A stretch of DNA of 64,000 bases from Mycobacterium helveticum (GCF_007714205.1 NZ_VMQU01000003.1:39906-103905), one strand, 5' to 3'; positions 50,299 through 58,980 are shown, counted from the stretch's first letter. The notes: a model not told the origin generated them from the sequence alone. A program made the numbers and translations.

Positions 50299-51306
50299 TT
50301 ATTCCTTCGCCTCGTCCTCGGTCGGCATGATCACGATCCGCCGATTGGGCCGGTTGGTTACCACGCTCGGTTTGCCGTCGCCGCGCTTGGCGACGGGCGC
50401 GCTCGGCGGCGGTACCGTCAGGCGGCCCTTGACCGGCTGGCCGTTGGGCACCCCGGGCGCCGAAACCCGCTTTTCGGCCGGCTTGTCTTTGCTGCCGCCG
50501 TCCCCGCCGGCGCCCGCCGCACCCGGCATCATCGGCATGCCGGTCATCCCCGCGGGCCCCCTGGTCGGGGTGGCGCCCTCGGTCGGTGTGATCGCGGCCG
50601 GCTTCGCCGGTGCCCCCGAAGGAGTGGTTGGCGGCGACGATCCCGGCACGGGCGGCGGACCGAGTGAGCCGGCCGGGGTGGTGCCGCCGAGGCCACCGCC
50701 GATCCCACCACCACCACCGCCGCCGCCGCCGGCCTGCGGGTCGGCACCGAGGCTGTCCACAAGTGTCGGATCCCCGGCCGCCAGCGCCTCGGCACCATGA
50801 GAGGCCTGCTGGACCGCGCTCATCAGCGGTTGCATCGCGCTTTGGCCCGCCTGCATGGCCTGCTGCGGAAGCTGCGTGAGCGGTCCCATGACACCGCCGA
50901 GGACGCCGGTGAGCGCACCGGTGACGCTCGAGGCCATCTGCTGGACCATTTGCATGCCCTGCTGACCGCCCGCCTGCGCCCCGACCGCTTGCATCTGCTG
51001 CGCTGAATTCGCTTCATTGGCAGGGAATTTCGCCAGCGCGTCCGCCGCGTGTGCCCGGCGGTCCGCGTCTGCCTCGGCACTGGAAGCGGCGTCACCGGGC
51101 ACACCGGCGTTGCTTGCGGCAACCAGAGCGCTGGACGCCGCATCGGCGGGTGAGGTTCCGGGCGGGGGCGGCGGGGTCGGCGCGATCGGGGGCGGCAGCG
51201 GTACCCCGTACAGGGCCTGCGACAAGGTATCCGGCGTCATCTTGATCGTGGTGCCGGGCGGAAAGTTGGGGCCCGGGGCTCCGGGTGCGGGACTGTCTCC
51301 GGTCAT
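50299..51306 (-). CDS. Pro/Ala/Gly-rich ESX-2 associated protein (Rv3897c/Rv3898c-like)
   Basis: 335 residues. The N-terminus is Pro-rich (LYGVPLPPPIAPTPPPPPG), a central helical part (residues about 55-185, AQQMQAVGAQAGGQQGMQMVQ) resembles the helical bundle of secreted Esp proteins, then a nine-glycine run and a disordered Pro/Thr tail ending IVIMPTEDEAKE. ATG 51306 has GGGGAGGTGAAGAT upstream, a strong ribosome-binding site. In Mtb the same place is held by two shorter genes, Rv3898c and Rv3897c; here it is one continuous frame. Probably secreted by or accessory to ESX-2; function unknown. Confidence 0.75.
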   Translation of the reverse strand: MTGDSPAPGAPGPNFPPGTTIKMTPDTLSQALYGVPLPPPIAPTPPPPPGTSPADAASSALVAASNAGVPGDAASSAEADADRRAHAADALAKFPANEANSAQQMQAVGAQAGGQQGMQMVQQMASSVTGALTGVLGGVMGPLTQLPQQAMQAGQSAMQPLMSAVQQASHGAEALAAGDPTLVDSLGADPQAGGGGGGGGGIGGGLGGTTPAGSLGPPPVPGSSPPTTPSGAPAKPAAITPTEGATPTRGPAGMTGMPMMPGAAGAGGDGGSKDKPAEKRVSAPGVPNGQPVKGRLTVPPPSAPVAKRGDGKPSVVTNRPNRRIVIMPTEDEAKE

Positions 51307-51422
51307 ATCTTCACCTCCCCTGCCGTTCCGAGCCTCTAGCCCGCGTCACGCATAGTCGGCCGTCTTCGCCATCTTGGCACAGCACGCGTCTTACGGTATT
51401 CACGTCGGCCAAGGCAGATGGC

Positions 51423-53507
51423 CTAAGAGACGCCGCGGCGGGTATACGCGTTGAACCAGGCCAGGTGGTAATTCGCCAAGTATTCGTGGTCGTCGACGAG
51501 CGCCTCGATTGCAGCCAGCAGCATCCAGTCCGCCACGGCCGCCGCGTCGTGACGCGGGTATGCGCTCAACAACGAGTGCCGGACGTCGGTTACGCATGCG
51601 CGCAAGAGTGCGGCTTCGTTTTCCAGCACACCCGTCTTTCGCACCGCCGGCGCCGCAACCGCCAGCGCTATCCGCGGCAGACCGTCGCGGCGCCGCACGG
51701 CGTCCACCAGGCTCGGCCCGAGCTCGTCGATCTGGGGTGCCTCGGAGCGCGCCGACCGGTCACCGCTCAATATCGGTGCGTCCGGGCCGGGCTCGGCGAC
51801 GTAGGCGTCGGGCTCGTGGGCGGCCGCGGTCACTACGGCCCCCAACAGGTCGACGACGCTGACATCGGCGCGCCGCGCCGCCGGTTCGAGGAGCGTCGCG
51901 TGGGCGGGCAGGCGGACGTGCGGCGGAATCCACCCGCCGGCCAGATCGGTGACCAGCAGGCTCGTGGCGCCGTCATCGCGTAGCCCGGCCGCCCACGACA
52001 GACGCGGTTCCTGGCGTGCCACCGCATCGACCATGCGCTGTAGGCGTTGCTGTTCGGCGGCCCGGCTGGAAACCGCGCCGGCAGTCGCCCCGGTCGCGGC
52101 CGACACCGACGCACCTGCCAACGTCGAGGAACTCGGGCCCGCCTGCCCCGCGGCGGTTGGGGAGGCGGCCCGTTCCACCGGAGAGACCATCGCCCCGCCC
52201 GCCGACGGGGACGACGGCGCCGACGGCGCGACCGGGGCCCCCGGCACCGGTGCAGTCGGGGCCGAGGCCATCGCCGGGGGCGCGACCACCGGTGGCCGCA
52301 GATCCGAGCCATAGGCGGGCAGCGGTCCGACCGGGGCGACAGGCCCGCCGGCGACCGGCGCCGCAGGCGCCGACCACGAACCACCGGTCATCACCGCGGG
52401 CGCCACCGGCACACCGCCGCCGGTCGTCGGTGCCAGCGGAGACGAGGTCGTCGCTGCGTCTATGGGACTGCCCGCGGGAGTGAACGATTCACCACCGACC
52501 ACGGGAATGGACGGCGTGACGGGCGGCGCCAGCGGTGGCGAGGCCTGCGGCGGCGGAGCCGACCCTGTTCCCATCGCCTGCATCGCGCCCGAGGACAACG
52601 ATTGCGCGCCGGCACTCGCTGGCTGACCGGTTGCCATTCCGGTCGCGAAGGACTGGCCGAGGGAGTTGGGCGACAGGCCTTGGCCTAGGGAGGCTGAGGG
52701 AGGGGCGCCCATGCCCGGTAGCGGCGGGCCCGCTAGCGAACCACCGGGTACGCATACACCCCCGGACGGGGTGGTAATCGGCGGGCCTCCACTGATGACG
52801 CCCGCGCCGTGAGCACCAGCCGCATCACCCTCCGGCGCCTCCGCAAAGTGTGGCGGGCCCACGCTATGTCCGCCCGCACCCTCTCCCGCTGCAGCAGCAC
52901 CATGGCTGCCTCCACGGTGTGTGGCCCCGTAGCCGGTGCTGACGGGTTGGTCCTTGACATCTCCAGCCAACCCGTTTTGGAAAAATTGCTGCGGTGACAT
53001 CGCGAATCCCTCGGCGGCGAGGGTTCTTTGAGCGGCGTCCATGATCGTAGCGACCGTTGCTCCAGACTTGTATCCGGCGAACCCATTTGCCTCGGCGATG
53101 AGCCTTTCGATTTCTGCCGCTTTCGCAAGGGCCGGTTCTTTCGAGTTCTCGATACTTGCGATTCGTTCGTTGTAATCGTCAGCGACTCCTCTAAGCCCTT
53201 CGCGCAAGCAATCAATTGCCCCTGCAGCGCTCTCAAAGGAGCTGGCTTTTATTCTATATTTTTCGACTAGGTCGAGGTGCTGTTTCTCACCCTGTTGGAA
53301 GCGCGATACAAGGTCGTCGACCGTGCGCCCCTGATTTTCTGACGCTAACTGTGTCCATTTTTTATGCAGTTCGTGGGCATAGTGCTCCTGCTGCTGTTGC
53401 TGCGACCGCCAATGCTCAGTTGCCGCATGCAGTGTCGACGACGGTTGCGGCCACCATGCGCCCACGAGGGCGGCGGTGTACTTTCCGGACGGCAAGTCTC
53501 CCGCCAT
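51423..53507 (-). CDS. Large Esp-like protein with DUF5632/DUF5631 C-terminus (Rv3899c/Rv3900c-like)
   Basis: 694 residues in three parts. Residues about 1-175 form a helical bundle with WWPQPSS and WRSQQQQQEHYAHELHKKW, resembling WXG100/EspB-type secreted N-termini. Residues 175-485 are a long Gly/Pro/Ala/Ser-rich linker. Residues 490-694 hold SWAAGLRDDGATSLLVTDLAGGW and WMLLAAIEALVDDHEYLANYHLAWF, the DUF5632 and DUF5631 regions found in Mtb Rv0026 and Rv3899c. The N-terminal part is clearly AT-richer than the C-terminal part, suggesting a domain swap. ATG 53507 is chosen; a GTG at 53516 adds three residues. Confidence 0.8.
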   Translation of the reverse strand: MAGDLPSGKYTAALVGAWWPQPSSTLHAATEHWRSQQQQQEHYAHELHKKWTQLASENQGRTVDDLVSRFQQGEKQHLDLVEKYRIKASSFESAAGAIDCLREGLRGVADDYNERIASIENSKEPALAKAAEIERLIAEANGFAGYKSGATVATIMDAAQRTLAAEGFAMSPQQFFQNGLAGDVKDQPVSTGYGATHRGGSHGAAAAGEGAGGHSVGPPHFAEAPEGDAAGAHGAGVISGGPPITTPSGGVCVPGGSLAGPPLPGMGAPPSASLGQGLSPNSLGQSFATGMATGQPASAGAQSLSSGAMQAMGTGSAPPPQASPPLAPPVTPSIPVVGGESFTPAGSPIDAATTSSPLAPTTGGGVPVAPAVMTGGSWSAPAAPVAGGPVAPVGPLPAYGSDLRPPVVAPPAMASAPTAPVPGAPVAPSAPSSPSAGGAMVSPVERAASPTAAGQAGPSSSTLAGASVSAATGATAGAVSSRAAEQQRLQRMVDAVARQEPRLSWAAGLRDDGATSLLVTDLAGGWIPPHVRLPAHATLLEPAARRADVSVVDLLGAVVTAAAHEPDAYVAEPGPDAPILSGDRSARSEAPQIDELGPSLVDAVRRRDGLPRIALAVAAPAVRKTGVLENEAALLRACVTDVRHSLLSAYPRHDAAAVADWMLLAAIEALVDDHEYLANYHLAWFNAYTRRGVS

Positions 53508-53898
53508 AAGCCCCACTCACATATCTTCCAGGCAACCCGCAGATCGTCGGGTTCTCAGTGCACCTTGGACTATCCATCTTGGGACGTCCGCGAAGCGGCG
53601 GCAAATCACCAAGGCCGTGTTCTGCCGTTCGGAAGCCAAGCCTGGTCATTCAGCGGCTTCGATGCCTACGCTTCCACGGGGTGAGAGCGTTCCCTAGACG
53701 CCTACCGTCAAGCTTCCAGGCCGGCCAAGCAGGCGTGGCGGTTCCCGCCTTCAAAGCACCTAGCACGTCATAGTCATAGAAGGGGCGCTCGACTTGGTTT
53801 GGAACCAACCGTAGGTACTTCAACCCTCCACGCCGAGCTAGTGCACCGTGAGTGGTCGGCCGATGCGCGGATAACACCCTCAAAGAGTGCATATGCCG
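53508..53898. other. Intergenic stretch, no supported gene
   Basis: About 390 bases inside the AT-richer island. A minus-strand frame at 53892-53650 (80 codons, with VERPFYDYDVLGALKAGTAT) could be a remnant, but it has no ribosome-binding site and I recognise no family. Plus-strand frames here have poor codon use. Confidence 0.45.
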
Positions 53899-54429
53899 CT
53901 ATCGACACATAGCAGCCATTGGCGCGTCGGCGCGGTTTACTTCGTCCACCGAGGCCTGGAAAACCGACGAGTCCTTATCGAACGCGCTAGCAATTGCAAC
54001 TCCGTTGCGATACGCGTCAGCGAGCTTCCGAGCGGCATCTCGCTCACTGCCGTCCAAGGCTGGATTGTCTGTCGCTGCGTAAAGCATGCCGGCCGCATTC
54101 GTCAGCGAAATCCGCGCTAAAGCGACGTCGCTGCCGTTTGTCTCCTCCTTAACCGATCGTGCCGCTACCTGATATACATCACAAAGATTCTTCTTTGCAT
54201 TAGCTGCTTGCTGAGGAGTAAATGTCGACGAACGGGTAGCGGGTAACGAACCTGTACTTGCGGGACTCGCAGTCGACCGAGTGAGGTCGACTATTCCCAC
54301 TGCGAGCGCGGTCACCGCAATGATGCCAACAGCGGCAAGGGCGAGAACGATGCCGCCATTCGATCGCTGTCCGAGCATCTGTTGGGGTGAAGTCGGCTGA
54401 GCAGAAGCTGGCGGGTGCGGGGTCGTCAC
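53899..54429 (-). CDS. Single-pass membrane protein with helical extracytoplasmic domain
   Basis: 176 residues: Pro/Gln-rich cytoplasmic start, one transmembrane helix (GIVLALAAVGIIAVTALAVGIVDL), a Ser/Thr/Pro linker and a helical domain with two cysteines (KNLCDVYQVAARSV and PMAAMCR at the end) that could pair. The pattern recurs in small mycobacterial membrane proteins next to ESX-secreted proteins, but no function is known. Gene is in the AT-richer island and directly follows the TM2 gene in the same direction. Confidence 0.75.
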   Translation of the reverse strand: MTTPHPPASAQPTSPQQMLGQRSNGGIVLALAAVGIIAVTALAVGIVDLTRSTASPASTGSLPATRSSTFTPQQAANAKKNLCDVYQVAARSVKEETNGSDVALARISLTNAAGMLYAATDNPALDGSERDAARKLADAYRNGVAIASAFDKDSSVFQASVDEVNRADAPMAAMCR

Positions 54430-54563
54430 CCCAGCAAGGCTAATCGTTGGCCTGAGGCGATGTCACCAGACAGCATTAGCGCTTAGGAGGACGGGCCCGC
54501 GGAGACGATCGGCGCTTCACTGCAACTTTCGGCCGTAGGCATCGGGGATTGCGCCAGCGAACA

Positions 54564-54926
54564 TCATGATTCCCTCCACAAGGTCCAGATCCAAAGCGGC
54601 ACCAGAAGCACAATGCCGATGAGGCAGAACAACGTGAAGAACAGTCCCGTTAGGCCCAGCACCAATTGTGTGACCGCAGTACCCGTAGTGCCGATGTAAA
54701 AGCGCCCGGCCCCGAAGGTGCCGAAGAAGATTTGCAATAGCCCGGCGGCTACGGCCGACTTGGACGGAGGCATTGGGCCGCCCTGAATCACCGGGTAGGC
54801 AACCATGGGCATACTCAGCGGTGCGAGTTGATCTGTCCAGTTCGAGCCGTCGAAATACCGCTGAGCTGGAGCGCCGTTCGGATCGGGATACCAACCCGGC
54901 GGTGGGAGTGGTGGAGGTAAGGTCAT
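54564..54926 (-). CDS. DUF2510 plus TM2-domain membrane protein
   Basis: 120 residues. The N-terminus GWYPDPNGAPAQRYFDGSNWTD is the DUF2510 (GWYPDP) motif; the rest is a TM2 domain with two helices (AAGLLQIFFGTFGAGRFYIG and LFCLIGIVLLVPLWIWTLW). Such proteins are small membrane proteins of unknown role. ATG 54926 is preceded by the stop of the next gene upstream by 11 bases. A second frame at 54996-54517 is shadow. Confidence 0.85.
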   Translation of the reverse strand: MTLPPPLPPPGWYPDPNGAPAQRYFDGSNWTDQLAPLSMPMVAYPVIQGGPMPPSKSAVAAGLLQIFFGTFGAGRFYIGTTGTAVTQLVLGLTGLFFTLFCLIGIVLLVPLWIWTLWRES

Positions 54927-54937
54927 AACGCCGCTGC

Positions 54938-55645
54938 TCAGTTGGATGCGTACTCAAGCATCGGCTCGGAGGACGCCGGTCCATCCGGCGGCGCAATGGT
55001 CAGGCTCGTTGGCCGGATTCGGTAGACGGTCCCGTCTGTTGGGTTTGTTGCGTCGAAGCCTGCCGAGGAGTCCACCGCGTTCGCCAGTTCGATGCTCGCG
55101 CCGTCGCTGAGCCGGACGCCGCGATAGTAGAAGTTGCCGGGCTGGATTTCGCAGACGACCACCACGGACTGCGTGGTGCGCCCCATTGCGGCCGGCTTGG
55201 TTCCCGAATCGCAGCGTGCCGCAGGGTAAGCGGTCCAGCCGAGGTCATCAGTTCCGGGCAGGCTGCTGTTGATGCGTAGTTGGGCGGTTGTGCGTTCCGG
55301 CGGTGGCGTGGTGCGCGGCATCCATATCGGGTGCGGCAGTTCGGCCAACGTCGTGGACGGGTTCGTCGCGGGCTGAGGCTTAGTGGTGTTCTCGTGCATC
55401 CGCGTCAACGCCCACGCAACGAAGCTGATCGTCAGCGCCACGACGCCGGCGCACGCAAGGAGCACCGCGACGTGTCCCCACGTCAGGCGCCACAACTGGC
55501 GCTGAATAAACCCAGCGTCGTCCGCGTTTGACCACGCGAGTTCCGGCGCGGCCTGCGTCGGCGGCGGCACGAAGGTGGTCGCGTCACCGTCGCCTGCCGC
55601 TGCGGTCGGTGGCTGATCGGCATCGTTGTCATCCGAGGTCGTCAT
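54938..55645 (-). CDS. Single-pass membrane protein with periplasmic domain
   Basis: 235 residues: acidic N-terminus (MTTSDDNDADQPP), one transmembrane helix (GHVAVLLACAGVVALTISFVAWAL), a Pro/Thr linker and a periplasmic domain with a pair of cysteines (AARCDSG and VVVVCEIQPGNFYYRG). That domain is shaped like the C-terminal parts of mycobacterial secreted lipoprotein-type domains. ATG 55645 has GGGAG 4-5 bases upstream. The open frame up to 55927 has no support. Function unknown. Confidence 0.72.
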   Translation of the reverse strand: MTTSDDNDADQPPTAAAGDGDATTFVPPPTQAAPELAWSNADDAGFIQRQLWRLTWGHVAVLLACAGVVALTISFVAWALTRMHENTTKPQPATNPSTTLAELPHPIWMPRTTPPPERTTAQLRINSSLPGTDDLGWTAYPAARCDSGTKPAAMGRTTQSVVVVCEIQPGNFYYRGVRLSDGASIELANAVDSSAGFDATNPTDGTVYRIRPTSLTIAPPDGPASSEPMLEYASN

Positions 55646-55945
55646 CATTCTCCCGCTAAGAGTGTGCACCAGAGGCGTGACAGCTGTCCCGTTGTTCGAG
55701 TGATGATGATGCCCGCCGGGATGAGTACGAATCGCCGACACTGCCCGTACCGGAACGCTGGGGTAGCCCGGTTCTGCTCGCGCAAGTCGACCCGGGACAA
55801 GACCGCACGGCCGTGGGCACATTTTGGGTACTAATTTAATACCTGGGCGCGGCGATCGGCCAAAGACTCGGCCGCGGGGACGCGGTAACCATGCCCCTTT
55901 CAGTCGATGTGTGGCCGAGCACGGCAAAGGGTCCCGCGTCCCACC
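55646..55945. other. Intergenic stretch, nothing recognised
   Basis: About 300 bases between two minus-strand genes. I see no coding frame with acceptable codon use; it probably contains the promoter of the genes at 55645 and below. Confidence 0.5.
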
Positions 55946-56503
55946 TCATCCCCCAACCAGCTGGTCCGTCACACTGAACCCGCTGTCACGGCGATGGTCA
56001 TTCATGTTGCGGCACTGGCCCAGAAGCTTCACCGACCCGTCGGCGTCGGGGTACGGGCTGATGCCGATGCTGGCCATCACATCGTCTTGGTGGATCACCG
56101 TGCCGGAGGCGTGCTGCCCGTGCGGCGGGCCCGCGGACCAGCCGTTGGACTCCATCGTATTGGCGATCCGCTGAAAGTACGCGCTGTGATCGGAACCCTG
56201 CGGCACGACGAACGTCATGTCCAGGCGGCCACGATACGGCTTCTCCCCCTGGTCATTACACGATTCCCAGCGATAGCTTCCCGAAACATCCTGCAGCCGA
56301 GACACTTTGGCGATCTGCTTGGCGGCGGCGACCACCTGTGCGATGGACTGCCCATCGGACAGCGGCTGCTCGGGCTTGTTGGCCTGGTGCCCGGACGGAA
56401 GCCTCGCCGAACACCCCCCAAGCACCAAGACGGTTGCGATCAGCACCGCAACCGCAAGCCGGGCAGGCCATCGCCGAAGATGCTTACCCAAAACCGTGGT
56501 CAC
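55946..56503 (-). CDS. Predicted lipoprotein
   Basis: 185 residues. GTG start, Arg-rich n-region (KHLRRWPARLA), hydrophobic h-region and lipobox LVLGGC near residues 26-31 predict lipid attachment at the cysteine. The mature part has two cysteines (WESCNDQGEKPYRGRLD and LLGQCRNMNDHR) and a beta-rich pattern. Not assigned to a family. It lies between the membrane proteins and a DUF2563 gene at the right flank of the ESX-2 locus. Confidence 0.8.
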   Translation of the reverse strand: MTTVLGKHLRRWPARLAVAVLIATVLVLGGCSARLPSGHQANKPEQPLSDGQSIAQVVAAAKQIAKVSRLQDVSGSYRWESCNDQGEKPYRGRLDMTFVVPQGSDHSAYFQRIANTMESNGWSAGPPHGQHASGTVIHQDDVMASIGISPYPDADGSVKLLGQCRNMNDHRRDSGFSVTDQLVGG

Positions 56504-56591
56504 TTGTCACAGCAATCACAGTAGCGGCACGGTTATTCCACTCCGGGCAGCCGTCCGCCGAATCGGCTCACCATACGCGTGGTCCGGACAA

Positions 56592-56906
56592 CTACGCGAC
56601 CGAATTGCCCCGCACCGCGCGCAGCTCCTCGGCGCCGCGCTCGTCCATTGCGGTGAACTCGGTGGCGGCGTAATTCGCCTTGGCGCCCACAGCGGCAAGC
56701 GCGTCGTGGTGGGCCTGCAAGCTCCTCGCGTGCGCGTCGCGGGCCGCGCTCAGTGCCTCGTGAAAGGCATCGGCGGCGGCGAAGTCCCCGAACATGCCCG
56801 CCGCAACCGGCCCCCGCGCCAGGTGATCGGCCCCGTCGCGGGCGTGCGCTCCGGCGCGGTGGGACTCCTTGGCCCCCAGCTGCAGCAATCCCGGGTCGAC
56901 GAACAT
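56592..56906 (-). CDS. DUF2563 helical protein (Rv0027-like)
   Basis: 104 residues, all helical: MFVDPGLLQLGAKESHRAGA, GPVAAGMFGDFAAADAFHEALSAA and a C-terminal TAMDERGAEEL. Very close to Mtb Rv0027 of the Rv0024-Rv0029 cluster. The size and the helix pattern resemble WXG100 proteins, so it may be an ESX substrate or chaperone. GGAAAGGGGGG before the ATG serves as ribosome-binding site. Confidence 0.85.
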   Translation of the reverse strand: MFVDPGLLQLGAKESHRAGAHARDGADHLARGPVAAGMFGDFAAADAFHEALSAARDAHARSLQAHHDALAAVGAKANYAATEFTAMDERGAEELRAVRGNSVA

Positions 56907-57009
56907 CGTGGCCCCCCTTTCCGCCTCCGCGCCTTGCTGACCGCGGCGGCAAGCCTGCCGACCAGGCTAATCACGGCGCCGGTGCCGATCAATTCACGAC
57001 GAGCGGCCC

Positions 57010-57519
57010 TCACAGCGGACTGGCGCCGTCGGCCAGACCGTCACCGTCGCTGTCGGTCAGCCGCACGTTCCAGTGGCCGTCGCCGTCGGTGTCGACGTAT
57101 CCGGTCACCCCGTTCTCCCCCGGGCACAACACGCGGTCGGCCACCCCGTCACCGTCGGTGTCGAACAGCCGGTCGTCGGCGCCGCCGCGCCCGTCGAAGT
57201 CCACCAACGGGCCGCCGGTGTGCTGCACGCCGTCGAGCCCGTACCAGCGCAGCTGCCCGTCCCGGTGCCCGGCGACCGACCACGTGCCGGTCCCGTCGTC
57301 GGTGAACGACGCCTCGGGCCTGCCGTCGTTGTCGACGTCGAGCAGGGCATGGTCGGCCACACCGTCGCCGTCGAGGTCGGCCAGCGCGTCGTCGCGCAGC
57401 CCGTCGCCGTCGAGATCCACGCCCACCGCATCGAAGTGGCCGTCGCCGTCCAGGTCCAGGTCGGGTGTGCCGTGCAGCATCGCCGCCGTGCCGTCGTCAC
57501 CACCGAGGCAGTAGTCCAC
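57010..57519 (-). CDS. Calcium-repeat (DxDGDG) protein, Rv3906c-like
   Basis: 169 residues with eight DxDGDG-type loops: DLDGDG (three times), DVDNDG, DFDGRG, DTDGDG (twice) and DSDGDG, spread over the whole length with 10-17 residue spacing. This is the thrombospondin type 3/dockerin-like calcium-loop pattern and it should bind several Ca2+ ions outside the cytoplasm. GTG 57519 is the start; no classical signal peptide is present, so export may be by another route. Homologue of Mtb Rv3906c (169 residues), which lies between esxF and pcnA. Confidence 0.87.
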   Translation of the reverse strand: MDYCLGGDDGTAAMLHGTPDLDLDGDGHFDAVGVDLDGDGLRDDALADLDGDGVADHALLDVDNDGRPEASFTDDGTGTWSVAGHRDGQLRWYGLDGVQHTGGPLVDFDGRGGADDRLFDTDGDGVADRVLCPGENGVTGYVDTDGDGHWNVRLTDSDGDGLADGASPL

Positions 57520-57543
57520 GACTACTCCGACGCCGGCCTACCG

Positions 57544-58980
57544 TTAGGGGTTCCCGCGCGCTTGCCACCAGGACAGCAGCTCGGCGGTGGCCTCCTCGGT
57601 GCTCAGCGGCCCGCGTTCGAGCCGCAGCTCCTTGAGAAAGCGCCACGCCTCCCCCACCTGCGGGCCCGCCGGGATGCCGAGCAGCTCCATGATCTGGTTG
57701 CCGTCCAGGTCGGGACGCACCCGGGCCAGATCCTCCTGCGCGGCCAGCTCGGCGATCCGCGCCTCCAGCCGGTCATAGCTGGCCTGCAGGCGCGCGGCCC
57801 GGCGCTTGTTGCGGGTGGTGCAGTCCGCGCGCACCAGCTTGTGCAGCCGCGGCAGCAGCGGACCGGCGTCGGTGACGTAGCGGCGCACCGCCGAGTCGGT
57901 CCACTTGCCGTCGCCGTAGCCGTGGAACCGCAGATGCAAAAACACCAGCTGCGAGACGTCCTCGACCATCTGCTTGGAAAACTTCAACGCCCGCAACCGC
58001 TTTCGCACCATCTTGGCGCCCACTACCTCGTGGTGGTGAAAGCTCACGCCGCCGTCGGCCTCGTGCCGGCGGGTGGACGGTTTGCCGATGTCGTGCAGCA
58101 GCGCCGCCCAGCGCAGCACCAGATCCGGGCCGTCATCCTCCAGCGCGATCGCCTGCCGCAGCACCGTCAGCGAATGCTGGTAGACGTCCTTGTGCTGGTG
58201 ATGCTCGTCGATGGCCATCTGCATGCCCCCGACCTCGGGCAGCACCACCTGCCCCATCCCGGTCTGCACCAGCAAGTCGATGCCGGCGACCGGGTCCTGA
58301 CCGAGCAGCATCTTGTCCAGTTCCGCGGCCACCCGCTCGGCGCTGATCCGGCCGAGCTGCGGGGCCATCTCGCCGATCGCCTCCCGTACCCGCGGGGCCA
58401 CGGTGAAGCCCAGTTGCGACACGAACCGCGCGGCGCGCAGCATCCGCAACGGGTCGTCGCCGAAGGACACCGACGGCGCGGCGGGGGTGTCGAGCACCTG
58501 CTCGCGCAGCGCGGCCAAACCACCCAGCGGATCAAGGAATTCGCCCGCACCCGCGGGCGTGACGCGCACCGCCATCGCGTTGACGGTGAAGTCGCGGCGC
58601 ACCAGGTCGTCCTCGAGGCGATCCCCGTAACGCACCTCGGGGTGGCGCGACACCTGGTCGTAGCTGTCGGCGCGGAAGGTGGTGATCTCCAGGCGGTGCC
58701 CGCCCTTGCCCACGCCGACGGTGCCGAAGTCGATCCCGGTGTCCCACACCGCGTCGGCCCATCCGCGCACGATCTGTTGGACCTGCTCGGGGCGGGCGTC
58801 GGTGGTGAAGTCCAGGTCGGGACTCAGCCTGCCCAGCAGCGCGTCCCGCACCGAACCGCCGACCAGGTACAACTGGCGGCCCGCGGCCTCGAACGCCGCG
58901 CCCAACTCGCGCAGCATGGGGGCGTGCTGATTGAGGGCCACGGCGGCGGCGGTCAGCAGGTCGTTATCGGCGTCAGGCAC
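57544..58980 (-). CDS. pcnA: CCA tRNA nucleotidyltransferase
   Basis: 478 residues (Mtb PcnA 480). Adds or repairs the 3' CCA of tRNAs. N-terminal nucleotidyltransferase with LVGGSVRDALLGRLSPDLDFTT (GGxxRD and DxD), the RRDFTVNAMA motif and RMLRAARF; then a C-terminal HD domain with WAALLHDIGKPSTRR and a helical tail. The start is GTG 58980, giving VPDADNDLL; the open frame to 59397 has no homology. It is divergent from the 507-residue gene module. Confidence 0.95.
   Translation of the reverse strand: MPDADNDLLTAAAVALNQHAPMLRELGAAFEAAGRQLYLVGGSVRDALLGRLSPDLDFTTDARPEQVQQIVRGWADAVWDTGIDFGTVGVGKGGHRLEITTFRADSYDQVSRHPEVRYGDRLEDDLVRRDFTVNAMAVRVTPAGAGEFLDPLGGLAALREQVLDTPAAPSVSFGDDPLRMLRAARFVSQLGFTVAPRVREAIGEMAPQLGRISAERVAAELDKMLLGQDPVAGIDLLVQTGMGQVVLPEVGGMQMAIDEHHQHKDVYQHSLTVLRQAIALEDDGPDLVLRWAALLHDIGKPSTRRHEADGGVSFHHHEVVGAKMVRKRLRALKFSKQMVEDVSQLVFLHLRFHGYGDGKWTDSAVRRYVTDAGPLLPRLHKLVRADCTTRNKRRAARLQASYDRLEARIAELAAQEDLARVRPDLDGNQIMELLGIPAGPQVGEAWRFLKELRLERGPLSTEEATAELLSWWQARGNP

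Larger units (their letters stand above)
52940..54480. other. AT-richer island
   Basis: By eye the GC content falls well below the roughly two-thirds GC of the rest, with runs such as TTTATTCTATATTTTTCG near 53255. The island covers the first domain of the large Esp-like gene, the 390-base gap and the next membrane protein gene. It ends gradually near 54.5 kb. The pattern is usual for exchanged toxin/effector modules. Confidence 0.6.

Noticed and set aside
50700..50745. Simple repeat of GCC/ACC codons as a possible CRISPR or VNTR
   Set aside because: It encodes a polyglycine run inside a coding gene; no spacers. No CRISPR array was seen anywhere in the window.
54517..54996. 159-codon minus-strand ORF
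   Set aside because: Overlaps the DUF2510/TM2 gene in another frame and has no motif.
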